In this document: piece after piece, positions 6,825 through 15,196 of the stretch
How the letters are laid out: every line of letters starts with the position of its first letter
Numbering within the stretch: the stretch's first letter is position 1
Source: a virus
Strand: one strand, 5' to 3'
IMG/VR virus record: IMGVR_UViG_3300030012_002336
Span: 1 to 64,000 of that record
Length of the DNA stretch: 64,000 nt
Notes under the pieces: generated by a model
Databases searched by the model: none
The model's input: the letters and a program-made list of their open reading frames with translations, nothing else
Told to the model about the DNA's origin: nothing
Translations under genes and position numbers: made by a program

Positions 6825-7350
6825 TATTTCTTTTCCTAGTAACCCTACAGCTAAACAGTATGATGTAGGTCAATTAATTAAGTTAGGTTTATTAGAATTT
6901 AAAGAAGGAGCAAACTATTATATAACATCAAAAGGTAAATCTATTGTTACAAAGTATAATAATTTATACAAGGTAGCAAAGAAGAGAACTACTAAACAGT
7001 TATTGGGTGAAAACTATACAGAATTTCTTAAGCTATATAGAGAAGCGTTTCCTAAAGGTAAACTACCAAGTGGTAAACCTGCAAGAGTTAATATGAGAAC
7101 ATTAGAAAATTGTTTTAGATGGTTCTTTGAAACTTATGATTATACTTGGGATGAAGTTGCACAAGCTACTCTTATGTATGTAAGTGAGTATGAAGATAAA
7201 GAATATATGTATATGAAAACAAGTCAATACTTTGTCTGTAAACAAGACAAACATAAAGTGAAACATTCAGAGTTAGCTGATTATTGTGACATGGTACGTG
7301 ATGGTATACAACCTGATACTAATGAACCTTTTAAAGAGAAAGTAGTATGA
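6745..7350 (+). CDS. Winged-helix protein, possible helicase loader
   Basis: Residues 1-70 look like a winged helix: LTPNQLLLLYGI, then QLIKLGLLEF and NYYITSKGKSIV, the wing strand. The C-terminal half (FRWFFETYDYTWDEVAQATLMYV) is helical and resembles phage proteins that sit before DnaB-type helicases. The start at 6745 lies 80 bases inside the upstream gene; it is kept because LTPNQ is a normal beginning for this fold. The gene overlaps the helicase gene by 4 bases. A role in loading or positioning the helicase is inferred from context. Confidence 0.65.
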   Translation: MLELFQKILKDKLTPNQLLLLYGIKNSISFPSNPTAKQYDVGQLIKLGLLEFKEGANYYITSKGKSIVTKYNNLYKVAKKRTTKQLLGENYTEFLKLYREAFPKGKLPSGKPARVNMRTLENCFRWFFETYDYTWDEVAQATLMYVSEYEDKEYMYMKTSQYFVCKQDKHKVKHSELADYCDMVRDGIQPDTNEPFKEKVV

Positions 7351-8300
7351 GCAAAATTAAACCAGCATGGGACGGACAATATCAGTCTTTTAATGAAGCA
7401 CTGAAATATATGCTTGCTAGGCAGAGTGGTAAAGAGAAATCTATACAAACTCCATGGCCTAAGTTTAATGATGCTATTACAGATGGATTAGAATGGAATA
7501 CTCTTACTGTGATTGGTGGTAGACCAGGATCAGGTAAAACTTTGATTAAAGATCAAATAATACGTGAGTCTTTCATTCTTAATCCTGAAGAAGAATATAG
7601 AGTACTTGAATTTCAATTTGAGATGGTAGGTAGAACATCAGCACTTAGAGAGTTTAGTTCTTTAACAGGTAAAACTTATAAAGAACTATGTAGTGCTGGT
7701 ACTAAATTAACTAAAGATACATTTGACCAATGTCATATGTATGCAAAGAATAGGATTAAGAGTCCTGTTGATATTATTAGTACACCTATGACAGTAAATC
7801 AAATGAGAGATCAAGTTGATATCTATATGAATATACATCAAAAGAAAACTATTATCACCTTAGATCATAGTATTCTTGTTAAGAGAGCACCTTATCAAAA
7901 CAATAGATTAGATATGTTGTTTGAACTAGGTGAGTTCTTTACTGAAGTTAAACGTAAATATCCTTGTATGTTTATATGTTTATCACAATTAAATAGAAAC
8001 ATAGATAATCCTGATAGAGCACAGAATGGTAAGTATGGTAACTATGTATTAGAATCAGATATATTTGGTTCAGATGCAATGCTACAACATGCTGATACCT
8101 TAATTGGTATTAACCGTCCTGCTAAACAAAAGATTAGATACTATGGTCCTGATAGATTTATAATAGAGGATGATAGAACTCTTGTATTACATTTTCTAAA
8201 AGCAAGGAATGGTGATACACGTATGAGTTTCTTCAGAGCAGAATTTGAAAATATGAAAATAACTGAGATGGATACACCACCTCAACAAGAAAGAAGATAA
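7347..8300 (+). CDS. dnaB: Replicative DNA helicase, DnaB type
   Basis: The 317-residue protein is a RecA-like motor with Walker A GGRPGSGKT (residues 57-65), the downstream FQFEM segment, Walker B TIITLDH, and the CLSQLNRN motif typical of DnaB hexamers. The usual N-terminal primase-binding domain of cellular DnaB is absent; only the motor and a short N-terminal arm remain. It would unwind the phage fork 5' to 3' using NTP. It starts at an ATGA overlap with the winged-helix gene and ends one base into the next gene, so all three are probably co-translated. Confidence 0.88.
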   Translation: MSKIKPAWDGQYQSFNEALKYMLARQSGKEKSIQTPWPKFNDAITDGLEWNTLTVIGGRPGSGKTLIKDQIIRESFILNPEEEYRVLEFQFEMVGRTSALREFSSLTGKTYKELCSAGTKLTKDTFDQCHMYAKNRIKSPVDIISTPMTVNQMRDQVDIYMNIHQKKTIITLDHSILVKRAPYQNNRLDMLFELGEFFTEVKRKYPCMFICLSQLNRNIDNPDRAQNGKYGNYVLESDIFGSDAMLQHADTLIGINRPAKQKIRYYGPDRFIIEDDRTLVLHFLKARNGDTRMSFFRAEFENMKITEMDTPPQQERR

Positions 8301-8800
8301 TGATTAAAACTAAAAGTATGACTCCACAAGAGCGTAAAGCAAAAGTATTAGAATTAAGAAAAGAGCATGAAGATTACTTTCAAAAAGAGGGTAATGTAAA
8401 TGCATTATATATTCCTAAGATGGCATATAGACCATCTGGTAAAGATGAACTACACGTATCATTCTTTCCAAGTGAGTTTCAAAAGGGTAGAGATATCTAT
8501 ACTGAGTTTGTTAGTATAGAGTATGACTCTGAAGATCCTAAAAGAACTTTATATTTATTAAAACATAATCCTGATTGGTCAAATGATTATGAGATAGTAA
8601 CTAGTAGTTCAGGATTTGAAAGACATATTGTTCCTGTAAGTAAATTAATAGTTATTAATGATATTACAGATAGAGTTAAGATTGATTCACTAATTAATCC
8701 AGTGCCTGAAATTAAAAATCCAGATGAAAGAGATATAGTAGATGTTCTTAAAGGTATTGAAAGAGCATTATTAAGTATAAACCAAAAATTAAGTAAATAA
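8300..8800 (+). CDS. Hypothetical protein (166 aa)
   Basis: The protein begins with a basic helical segment (TPQERKAKVLELRKEHEDYF), has a beta-rich middle (residues 35-115) and ends with a short coiled segment (DVLKGIERALLSINQKLSK). No family was recognised. It sits between the DnaB-type helicase and the P-loop ATPase with one-base overlaps on both sides, so a role in the replication or recombination complex is likely but unproven. Confidence 0.7.
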   Translation: MIKTKSMTPQERKAKVLELRKEHEDYFQKEGNVNALYIPKMAYRPSGKDELHVSFFPSEFQKGRDIYTEFVSIEYDSEDPKRTLYLLKHNPDWSNDYEIVTSSSGFERHIVPVSKLIVINDITDRVKIDSLINPVPEIKNPDERDIVDVLKGIERALLSINQKLSK

Positions 8801-9483
8801 TGGCACAATCTGTATTAGTTATAGCTGACTCCGGGTCAGGTAAATCTACATCTATCAGGGACTTAGATCCTAAAGAAACATTTATTATTAACATTGCAAA
8901 TAAACCTTTACCATTCAAAGGATGGAAGAAGAATTATACAGCAATCAGTAAAGATAATCCTAAAGGTAATATGACACCAGTGTCATCTGCTGCAGGGATT
9001 ATGAAAGCTATGATGCATGTTAATGATAAGATGCCTCATATAAAGAATCTAGTAGTTGATGACTGGCAATACATGTCCAGTTTTGAGTACTTTGATAGAG
9101 CTGATGAGAAAGGTTATGATAAGTTTACCTCTATTGCAAAGAATCTTGCACAAGTTGCTAAGATGCCTAAAGATATGAGAGATGACTTATATATATTCTT
9201 TCTTACACACTCTGAAGAATCAACAGACGTGAATGGACACAGAAAAGTAAAAGCAAAAACTGTAGGTAAAATGATAGATAATGCTTTAACTTTGGAAGGT
9301 TTGTTCTCTATAGTTCTATTTGGCAAAGTTGTCAAAGGAGAAGATGATAAATTAAGTTATGTATTTGAAACAGTTAATAATGGAGAAAATACTTGCAAGT
9401 CACCAGACGGTATGTTTGATGATGCACGTATAGATAATTCATTACAAGTTGTTAAAGATGCAATTATTGAATATGAAAATTAA
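8800..9483 (+). CDS. P-loop ATPase, Sak4/RecA-like
   Basis: Walker A is ADSGSGKST (residues 9-17) at the very N-terminus. Walker B is NLVVDDWQ. The core FFLTHSEES contains the polar residue expected at the sensor position. The 227-residue length and layout match phage single-strand annealing or RecA-like ATPases of the Sak4 type, which act with an SSB; the gene after it encodes a probable SSB, six bases away. It likely promotes strand annealing or recombination-dependent replication. A general AAA-type ATPase is the alternative. Confidence 0.75.
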   Translation: MAQSVLVIADSGSGKSTSIRDLDPKETFIINIANKPLPFKGWKKNYTAISKDNPKGNMTPVSSAAGIMKAMMHVNDKMPHIKNLVVDDWQYMSSFEYFDRADEKGYDKFTSIAKNLAQVAKMPKDMRDDLYIFFLTHSEESTDVNGHRKVKAKTVGKMIDNALTLEGLFSIVLFGKVVKGEDDKLSYVFETVNNGENTCKSPDGMFDDARIDNSLQVVKDAIIEYEN

Positions 9484-9488
9484 TAAAT

Positions 9489-10184
9489 ATGAATGAAGTA
9501 AATAAGAAAGTTATGTTAAATACTAAAGACATGTCTGCAGGAAGTGGACGAACAAAACCTGTATTAGATCCGGGTAATCACGTAGTTAAGATTAATTCTA
9601 TTAGTCTAGATCAAACACCGTATGATGCTGATTCATACAATATACATTTACATGTAGAGACTGCACCTATTGGTGGTGGCTTTGAAGGTTTCTTTAGAGA
9701 CTATAATGATCAATCTAAAGGTAGATATGATGGTCAAATAGGTAGAGTAAGAATTAGTCCTTATCCTTTTAAAGATACTACATTACCAAGTGGTAGAGAA
9801 ATTAGCAGAGATCAAGAGATCTTAAAGCATATGATTACTCTTGCTGAGACATTGGACATGAGAGATGGACTAGATTCTATTGAAGCAGAAACTATTGAAG
9901 ATTTTATGACTGAGTGTGATAGATTAATGGGTGGCTCTAAACTTATCAACATGTGTATAGGTGGTCGTGAGTGGGAAAATAAAGAAGGTTATGTTAATAA
10001 TGATCTTTACTTACCACGTATATCTAAAGATGGTATTGCAATGGAAGCATTAGATAAAGAAAACTCTAGATTACTTAAGTTTGATCGTGCTGTGCATGTA
10101 AAAGCTTTAGCTAAGAAAGAGACTTCTAATGATGAGACTCCATTTAAAGCAGATTCAGGATCAGGTTCTGATTTTGAATTATAA
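9489..10184 (+). CDS. Probable single-stranded DNA-binding protein
   Basis: The 231-residue protein has a beta-rich core that could be an OB fold (residues about 20-120; GNHVVKINSISLDQTPYDADSYNIHLHVETAP is a typical first-strand pattern). A helical insert follows, then a Ser/Gly/Asp-rich flexible tail ending GSGSDFEL. An acidic tail with a hydrophobic tip is characteristic of SSBs that dock partners. It follows the Sak4-like ATPase, a pairing known in phages. Its stop is followed by a structured noncoding gap. The SSB call rests on layout rather than on a conserved motif. Confidence 0.65.
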   Translation: MNEVNKKVMLNTKDMSAGSGRTKPVLDPGNHVVKINSISLDQTPYDADSYNIHLHVETAPIGGGFEGFFRDYNDQSKGRYDGQIGRVRISPYPFKDTTLPSGREISRDQEILKHMITLAETLDMRDGLDSIEAETIEDFMTECDRLMGGSKLINMCIGGREWENKEGYVNNDLYLPRISKDGIAMEALDKENSRLLKFDRAVHVKALAKKETSNDETPFKADSGSGSDFEL

Positions 10185-10186
10185 TT

Positions 10187-10265
10187 TTGCAGGATAATAT
10201 TACCTAGTAAGAGGTGTATTGGCTGTCCTGCAACGGAGTGAATACCGCATAATATCAGTCAATAC
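10187..10265 (+). ncRNA. Candidate H-type pseudoknot RNA
   Basis: In the gap between the SSB-like and primase genes, TTGCAGGA (10187-10194) pairs perfectly with TCCTGCAA (10226-10233). The loop segment directly before the 3' arm, GTATTGGCTG (10216-10225), pairs with CAGTCAATAC (10256-10265) with one G-T pair. The crossing stems would stack end to end. A small CGG/CCG hairpin sits in the last loop. It could be a riboswitch-like leader, a translational operator or a processed RNA. No known family was recognised. Confidence 0.45.
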
Positions 10266-10280
10266 AATCAAGTTAACAAT

Positions 10281-10310
10281 ATAGGGGCACTTACTTGTCC
10301 CTATATTTTA
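10281..10310 (+). terminator. Hairpin before the primase gene
   Basis: ATAGGGGCA (10281-10289) pairs with TGTCCCTAT (10296-10304) with one G-T pair and loop CTTACT, followed by ATTTTATT. It ends 14 bases before the primase ATG, so it may be a terminator or attenuator controlling primase expression together with the pseudoknot upstream. Confidence 0.55.
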
Positions 10311-10318
10311 TTAATATT

Positions 10319-11272
10319 ATGATAAGTACTAAGAATCTCATATTAGATGGATCTAAAGTTCCAAGTACATGGGTGTTTGAGTTCTATCTGGATCTACCAG
10401 AAAGACTGAATGGACAGAATGTGCAGATTAAATCTGTATTTCATCCGTCAGAAAGAACTCCAAGCATGTGGATATTTGTGGACAAAGGTCAATATAAGTT
10501 TAAAGATTTTTCAACCGGTAAAGGTGGTAATAAAATTGATTTAGTTAAAGAGTTATTTAATATGGATTATTCTAAAGCTATATTTAAAATAGGTCAAGAT
10601 TATAATAAGTTTATTTCAGATAAAGGTGTATATACACAGTCTACATTAAAACCAGAAGCAAAGTATAAAGTAGATGGTATAATGACAAGAGATTGGAATA
10701 AATATGATAAAAGATTTTGGTTGCAGTTTAATATAGGTGAAGAAATGTTAGATAAATATAATGTAAAAGCACTTGAATATTATCATATGGTTAAAGAAGA
10801 TAACAAGATAACTATTCAACAACCTTATATATATGGCTATTTTAGTAAGAATGATATTTATAAGATCTATCAACCAAAAAATAAGAAGTTTAAATTTATT
10901 AAAGTTAAACCTCAACTTCAAGGTTTAGATCAATTAGAGTATAATCAACCTTATCTTATTATATGTTCTTCTTTGAAAGATGCAATGTGTCTAAAACAAT
11001 TTGGATATAACATTGAAGTTATTGCTCCTGACTCAGAGAATACTATAATAAAACCGTATATAATTGAAAATCTTAAGAAAAAGTATAAAAAAGTTGTAAC
11101 TTTATTTGATAATGATGTTGCAGGACATAATGCAGTTCACAAGTACAGAGAGCTGTATAACATTTCCGGCACATGGTTATACAGTAGCAAAGACATTGCT
11201 GATCTTGTAAAAGAGAAAGGTTTTAATGTTGCTCACAAAGAAATTAAAGTTAAACTTAAAAGTGTTTTATGA
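10319..11272 (+). CDS. DNA primase, DnaG/TOPRIM type
   Basis: The N-terminal part resembles the zinc-binding and early RNA-polymerase region of phage primases (FHPSERTPSMWIFVDKGQYKFKDF, then GKGGNKIDLVKELF). The TOPRIM domain follows: PYLIICSSLKDAMCLKQFG in place of the usual EGxxDA, then VTLFDNDVAGHNAV, the acidic DxD motif with the typical AG. The expected glutamate of the first TOPRIM motif appears to be Ser, which is unusual. I start at the ATG at 10319 (317 aa), because an upstream TTG at 10295 would lie inside the hairpin. It overlaps the RusA-like gene by 4 bases. Confidence 0.82.
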   Translation: MISTKNLILDGSKVPSTWVFEFYLDLPERLNGQNVQIKSVFHPSERTPSMWIFVDKGQYKFKDFSTGKGGNKIDLVKELFNMDYSKAIFKIGQDYNKFISDKGVYTQSTLKPEAKYKVDGIMTRDWNKYDKRFWLQFNIGEEMLDKYNVKALEYYHMVKEDNKITIQQPYIYGYFSKNDIYKIYQPKNKKFKFIKVKPQLQGLDQLEYNQPYLIICSSLKDAMCLKQFGYNIEVIAPDSENTIIKPYIIENLKKKYKKVVTLFDNDVAGHNAVHKYRELYNISGTWLYSSKDIADLVKEKGFNVAHKEIKVKLKSVL

Positions 11273-11676
11273 AATGGTTTATACCAGGTAACGTACCAAG
11301 TAGTAAAAATGGCCGTAGATGGACAGGTAGATATTTTATATCTAGCAAAGCTACTGCAAAGTATAGGAAGGATACAAAACAATATTATGTTAAATTAAGA
11401 AAGAGTTTTACTGAAGAACTCTCTAAATATAAGTTACCGGTTAAAATATCATTTAAATTCATCAGAGGTACCAAACATAAGTTTGATTATATTAATCCTG
11501 CACAGACAGTGCAAGATGATATGGTTAAAAACCATTGGATTGAAGATGATAATTGTAAATACATTATACCTGTATTTGAACCTTATGAATATGATAAGGA
11601 AAATCCTGGTGTAGAAATTAAGTTAATAAAAGATGGAAACAAAATTAAAAAGAAACATAGCAGTTCAAGTGATTAA
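11269..11676 (+). CDS. RusA-like Holliday junction resolvase
   Basis: The 135-residue protein has the RusA layout: an N-terminal IPGNVPSSKNGRRW loop, a basic helix with Tyr and Lys, then the acidic active region FDYINPAQTVQDDMVKNHWIEDDN, whose Asp residues match the metal-binding positions of the family, and a final VEIKL strand. It would cut four-way junctions made during phage recombination and replication. The gene overlaps the primase gene by 4 bases and the following gene by 44. Confidence 0.85.
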   Translation: MKWFIPGNVPSSKNGRRWTGRYFISSKATAKYRKDTKQYYVKLRKSFTEELSKYKLPVKISFKFIRGTKHKFDYINPAQTVQDDMVKNHWIEDDNCKYIIPVFEPYEYDKENPGVEIKLIKDGNKIKKKHSSSSD

Positions 11677-12010
11677 AGATCACAATATAGCAAAAATAGA
11701 AGTAGATTATAGTGGTGGTGGTGATGACGGATGCGTAGATGAAACTAGATATGAAGACATTAATGGTAATAGTATTGATGTTAAATTAGATGGTGAAGTA
11801 GAAGCAGAGTGGGATGACTTATTATATGATACGTTAAGTCACCACATAGAATGGGATTGGATTAATAATGATGGAGGATACGGTCAAATGATAATTGATT
11901 GTAAAAAAACTCCATGGAAAGTTAATATCAATCATACACAACGTGTTTGTGAAGATCATTACTATGATGATATAGATTTTGATACTGATAATAAACAACA
12001 TTTCTTTTAA
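11633..12010 (+). CDS. Acidic hypothetical protein (DUF6878-like)
   Basis: This is a 125-residue, very acidic protein rich in Asp, Trp and His. The segment IEVDYSGGGDDGCVD followed by a long central loop and DTLSHHIEWDWINNDGGYGQ resembles the small DUF6878-type proteins that carry a GSGDSG-like motif. The function of that family is not known to me. The start lies 44 bases inside the RusA gene. The end overlaps the next gene by one base (TAATG). Confidence 0.6.
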   Translation: METKLKRNIAVQVIKDHNIAKIEVDYSGGGDDGCVDETRYEDINGNSIDVKLDGEVEAEWDDLLYDTLSHHIEWDWINNDGGYGQMIIDCKKTPWKVNINHTQRVCEDHYYDDIDFDTDNKQHFF

Positions 12011-12357
12011 TGGCACATCCAAATATTCATGCCAAGTCTTCTGTAAAGAAGTTTGGTGGGTGTCCTGATGATTACATACATATACATAACTGGTTAGATG
12101 CAACAAAAAGTTGGGTGGGCAATCACTTACACAGAATGTTTCGTCATCATAGTGAAGGTATATTTGAATGTGAAAGAAAATTTGGGCCAGTATTCACAAA
12201 TTCAGATGGTAAACCTGTTTATACAAGATATGTTGCAGAGCAGCATGTAAGAGAGGATTGTAATAACTATATTCCCTCTGCAAAAGAATGGTTAGACAAT
12301 ATTCACAAGAAAAAGCTACCCTTGTGGATGATTAAAACAATGAAAATCAATGATTAG
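12010..12357 (+). CDS. DUF6915-like protein (115 aa)
   Basis: The whole protein follows the DUF6915 pattern: MAHPNIHAKSSVKKFGG, then DYIHIHNWLDATKSW, HRMFRHHSEGIFECERKFG, and a C-terminal YVAEQHVREDC...IPSAKEWL. Conserved His, Trp and Glu residues could bind metal. The family occurs widely in bacteria and phages, but I know no established activity. It is tightly embedded in the operon, overlapping one neighbour by one base and the other by 8. Codon and base use match the neighbours, so recent transfer is not suggested. Confidence 0.8.
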   Translation: MAHPNIHAKSSVKKFGGCPDDYIHIHNWLDATKSWVGNHLHRMFRHHSEGIFECERKFGPVFTNSDGKPVYTRYVAEQHVREDCNNYIPSAKEWLDNIHKKKLPLWMIKTMKIND

Positions 12358-12769
12358 TTTAAAAGAATATAAAAAATTAAGAGAACTCCTCCACGGATCT
12401 GAAGAAGATTATGAAGTGGCATGTGAGAATATAAAGAACATAAAAGAAATAACATCTGTTATAAGAATGATGTTTGCTAAATCTTTGACGTTTGGTAAAA
12501 GGCAAGACTTTTGTCAAAAGTTTAATATAGATTACCATAATATCAAAGAATGGAATAAAATGTTTAAAGATCTTGATAATACTTTAGGTATAAGAACTGA
12601 ACAAGAAATCATAGAGTTTGAAATACATGAACAAATGCTCCCTGTTTTTACAAGTACTTGGAGTTTTATTAAAGATGTTAAGATTGAACTTGATTGGGAA
12701 CATAAAAAACCAATTAAAGAATTAACCAAAGCAGAAATGCGTGAAATAGAAGACATTATAAATGATTGA
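12350..12769 (+). CDS. Hypothetical helical protein (139 aa)
   Basis: The 139-residue protein is charged and appears all-helical, rich in Lys, Glu and Ile, with a coiled-coil-like beginning. No motif was recognised. It precedes the VWA/MoxR genes with an 8-base overlap, so it may be an accessory to that pair, though nothing else supports this. Confidence 0.65.
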   Translation: MISLKEYKKLRELLHGSEEDYEVACENIKNIKEITSVIRMMFAKSLTFGKRQDFCQKFNIDYHNIKEWNKMFKDLDNTLGIRTEQEIIEFEIHEQMLPVFTSTWSFIKDVKIELDWEHKKPIKELTKAEMREIEDIIND

Positions 12770-13931
12770 TATACAAGATAAATTAGCAAGAGCTTGTAAG
12801 TCATTAATATTAAGAGAGCCCTTTTATGGGCTCTTTCTTATTGGACTTAACAAGAAAATAAGAAAGGACGTCCCAACAGCGGGTGTCAGTAAAAATGGTA
12901 TAGGTATACAACTATCTATTAACCCGGATTTCTTTATGGGATTACCAGATGAACACCAGATAGGTCTACTTAAACATGAACTACTGCATGTATCATTTGG
13001 GCATCTTATGATGAGAGACTCTTATCCTAACAAGAAGTTGTTTAATATTGCTGCAGATCTTGAGATCAATCAGTATATAGATAGAAACATGCTTCCTGAA
13101 GGTGGTTTGACTTTAGATAGTTTTGCTGAACTAAAGTTACCAAAGAAAGCCGGTACTAAAAAGTATTATGATTTATTGGAACAAGAGTGCAAGGATAATC
13201 CTTGTCAGTCACTACAATCTATATTAGATCAGATGGATGGTGATAGTCAGTATGATCATAAGACATGGGAAGAGTTTGAAGATCTTACAGAAGCAGAGAA
13301 GAAGCTAGTTGAAAGACAAATTGAACATCAACTAAAAGAAACTGCAGAACAAACTGAAAAGAGAAGAGGAACTATTCCAGGTGAGTTAGCTGAATTAATT
13401 AAAAAGCTAAGAACCATACATCCTCCATCATTTGATTGGAAGGGTTATTTAAAAAGATTTGTGGGTAACTCCGTGTTTACTTTCACAAAGAAGTTGAGAA
13501 GAAAATTCAACAAAAGGTATACAGATAATCCAGGTCTTAAGATCAAACACAAAAATCATATATTGATTGGTGTTGATACTTCTGCATCTGTTAACACGAA
13601 GGAACTAGAACACTTTATGAGTGAAATGGTTCATGTTCAGAAAACAGGACATCAGATAACTGTAGCACAATGTGACACAGGTATTAGTGATATATCCCCT
13701 TTCAATAGTAGAAAGGATTGGCAAATAAAAGGTAGAGGAGGTACATGCTTCCAACCGGTTATTGATCACTTCAATGAAATGAGAGGTAGATATACTGCCC
13801 TTATATATTTAACAGATGGTGAAGCACCTGCTCCAGAGAACTGTCCAAAGAACACATTATGGGTTCTTAGTGCAAGATCTCAGTGGACAGATCATTTACC
13901 AGGGAAAACAATACAATTAAACACGCATTAA
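12762..13931 (+). CDS. DUF2201-type protein: metallopeptidase-like domain plus VWA domain
   Basis: The N-terminal domain contains LLKHELLHVSFGHL, an HExxH zinc motif at residues 72-76, with AADLEINQYID beyond it. The C-terminal domain is von Willebrand A-like: strand ILIGVD with the metal-ion site D272-x-S274-x-S276, a Thr in GRGGTCFQP, and IYLTDGEA. This two-part layout is DUF2201. Such proteins act with a MoxR-type AAA+ ATPase, the next gene, in metal insertion or protein remodelling. The 5' end overlaps the previous gene by 8 bases and has a GC-rich hairpin 53 bases into the coding region (12815-12834). Confidence 0.85.
   Translation: MIDIQDKLARACKSLILREPFYGLFLIGLNKKIRKDVPTAGVSKNGIGIQLSINPDFFMGLPDEHQIGLLKHELLHVSFGHLMMRDSYPNKKLFNIAADLEINQYIDRNMLPEGGLTLDSFAELKLPKKAGTKKYYDLLEQECKDNPCQSLQSILDQMDGDSQYDHKTWEEFEDLTEAEKKLVERQIEHQLKETAEQTEKRRGTIPGELAELIKKLRTIHPPSFDWKGYLKRFVGNSVFTFTKKLRRKFNKRYTDNPGLKIKHKNHILIGVDTSASVNTKELEHFMSEMVHVQKTGHQITVAQCDTGISDISPFNSRKDWQIKGRGGTCFQPVIDHFNEMRGRYTALIYLTDGEAPAPENCPKNTLWVLSARSQWTDHLPGKTIQLNTH
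12815..12840 (+). terminator. Intragenic terminator-like hairpin
   Basis: AGAGCCC (12815-12821) and GGGCTCT (12828-12834) form a perfect stem around TTTTAT, followed by TTCTTATT. It lies inside the first codons of the VWA gene, so it may attenuate transcription of the downstream genes. Confidence 0.4.
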
Positions 13932-13932
13932 A

Positions 13933-15195
13933 ATGGCACAAGTAAATTTAAATATTGATGAATTAAAAGGTTTTGTAAACCATATAATAAAGAATAATAG
14001 ATTCTTACAAGAGCAAGGGAAGAACCCAGTTGCTGTAGAAGTAGTTGGTGAGTCAGGTATTGGTAAAACATCTGCTGTACTAGATCTAGCTAAAGAAAAT
14101 GAATTAGATTTTGTTAAGCTTAATCTTGCACAGATAGAAGAATTAGGTGACTTAGTTGGTTTTCCTGTTAGACAATTCCAAATGTATAGAGAGAAGCAAG
14201 TATCTAAGAAGATTGATGATCTTCAGTATACAGTAGCTCAGAGAGCTGCAGCATCTGCACAAGTTGCAGACTCTACTATAACCAAGAAAATTGGTCAGTG
14301 GGTAGATGAACTTGCAGTTGAAGAGTATCTTAGAAAAGGATGGAAGATGACCGGTAAGAATAGAATGTCTTACTGTGCACCAGAGTGGATTGCTGATAAG
14401 AAGAAAGGTGGTATCCTACTTCTTGATGACTGGAACCGTGCAGATGTTAGATTTATTCAGGCTGTAATGGAGTTGGTTGACAGACAGCAGTATATATCAT
14501 GGTCTTTACCGGCTGATTGGCATATTATACTAACTAGTAATCCAGATAATGGAGACTACATGGTTAATAGTATTGACTCAGCACAAAAGACTAGATATAT
14601 TACTGCTAACCTGAAGTTTGATGCAAATGTTTGGGCAAGATGGGCTGAAGAGCAGCACATAGATACACGTTGTATTAACTTCCTGTTACTGCATCCTGAG
14701 TTAGTAAATAAAGAAACTAATGCAAGATCCATCACAGCATTCTTCAACTCTATTTCAAGTTTTGAAAAGTTTGAAGATGACTTGAGCATGATCCAAATGA
14801 TTGGTGAAGGTTCTGTTGGGGACACATTTGCTTCTATGTTTACTACATTTATTAACAACAAACTGGACAAGCTGGTCACACCTAAAGATATGTTGACACA
14901 TGAAAACCAAGATTGGATTATTGGGGAACTAAATAGTGTTCTAGGAAAAGGTGACACATATAGAGCAGATATTGCATCTACTCTTGCGACAAGGTTGGCT
15001 AACTATTCAGTTGTTTATGCTAATGAAAATACTGTAACACCAAAGATTAATGAAAGATTGATAGCATTATGTACTAAAGATGTATTTGCTAATGATCTAA
15101 AGTATCTTATTGTTAGAACTATTTTCAATGGTAATAAAACTAAGTTTAACAAGATGATGATGAATCCAGAGATCATCAAAATGACAATGAAATAA
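13933..15195 (+). CDS. MoxR-type AAA+ ATPase
   Basis: This is a 420-residue AAA+ protein. Walker A is GESGIGKT (residues 39-46), Walker B is GILLLDDWNRA (160-170), sensor 1 is in IILTSNPDNGDY, and DSAQKTRY may supply the arginine finger. The arrangement matches MoxR ATPases, hexameric chaperones that work with VWA proteins. The partner VWA gene ends one base upstream and two further genes follow at 1-base spacing or overlap, so the four look like one functional unit. The substrate is unknown. Confidence 0.85.
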   Translation: MAQVNLNIDELKGFVNHIIKNNRFLQEQGKNPVAVEVVGESGIGKTSAVLDLAKENELDFVKLNLAQIEELGDLVGFPVRQFQMYREKQVSKKIDDLQYTVAQRAAASAQVADSTITKKIGQWVDELAVEEYLRKGWKMTGKNRMSYCAPEWIADKKKGGILLLDDWNRADVRFIQAVMELVDRQQYISWSLPADWHIILTSNPDNGDYMVNSIDSAQKTRYITANLKFDANVWARWAEEQHIDTRCINFLLLHPELVNKETNARSITAFFNSISSFEKFEDDLSMIQMIGEGSVGDTFASMFTTFINNKLDKLVTPKDMLTHENQDWIIGELNSVLGKGDTYRADIASTLATRLANYSVVYANENTVTPKINERLIALCTKDVFANDLKYLIVRTIFNGNKTKFNKMMMNPEIIKMTMK

Positions 15196-15196
15196 G

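Noticed and set aside
10187-10265. Known self-cleaving ribozyme (hammerhead, twister, pistol) or preQ1/SAM-II riboswitch
   Set aside because: None of the conserved core sequences I know for these is present; only the pseudoknot topology fits.
10295-10318. Earlier TTG start for the primase
   Set aside because: It lies within the hairpin and adds a hydrophobic leader with no match to primases; the ATG at 10319 gives the natural start.
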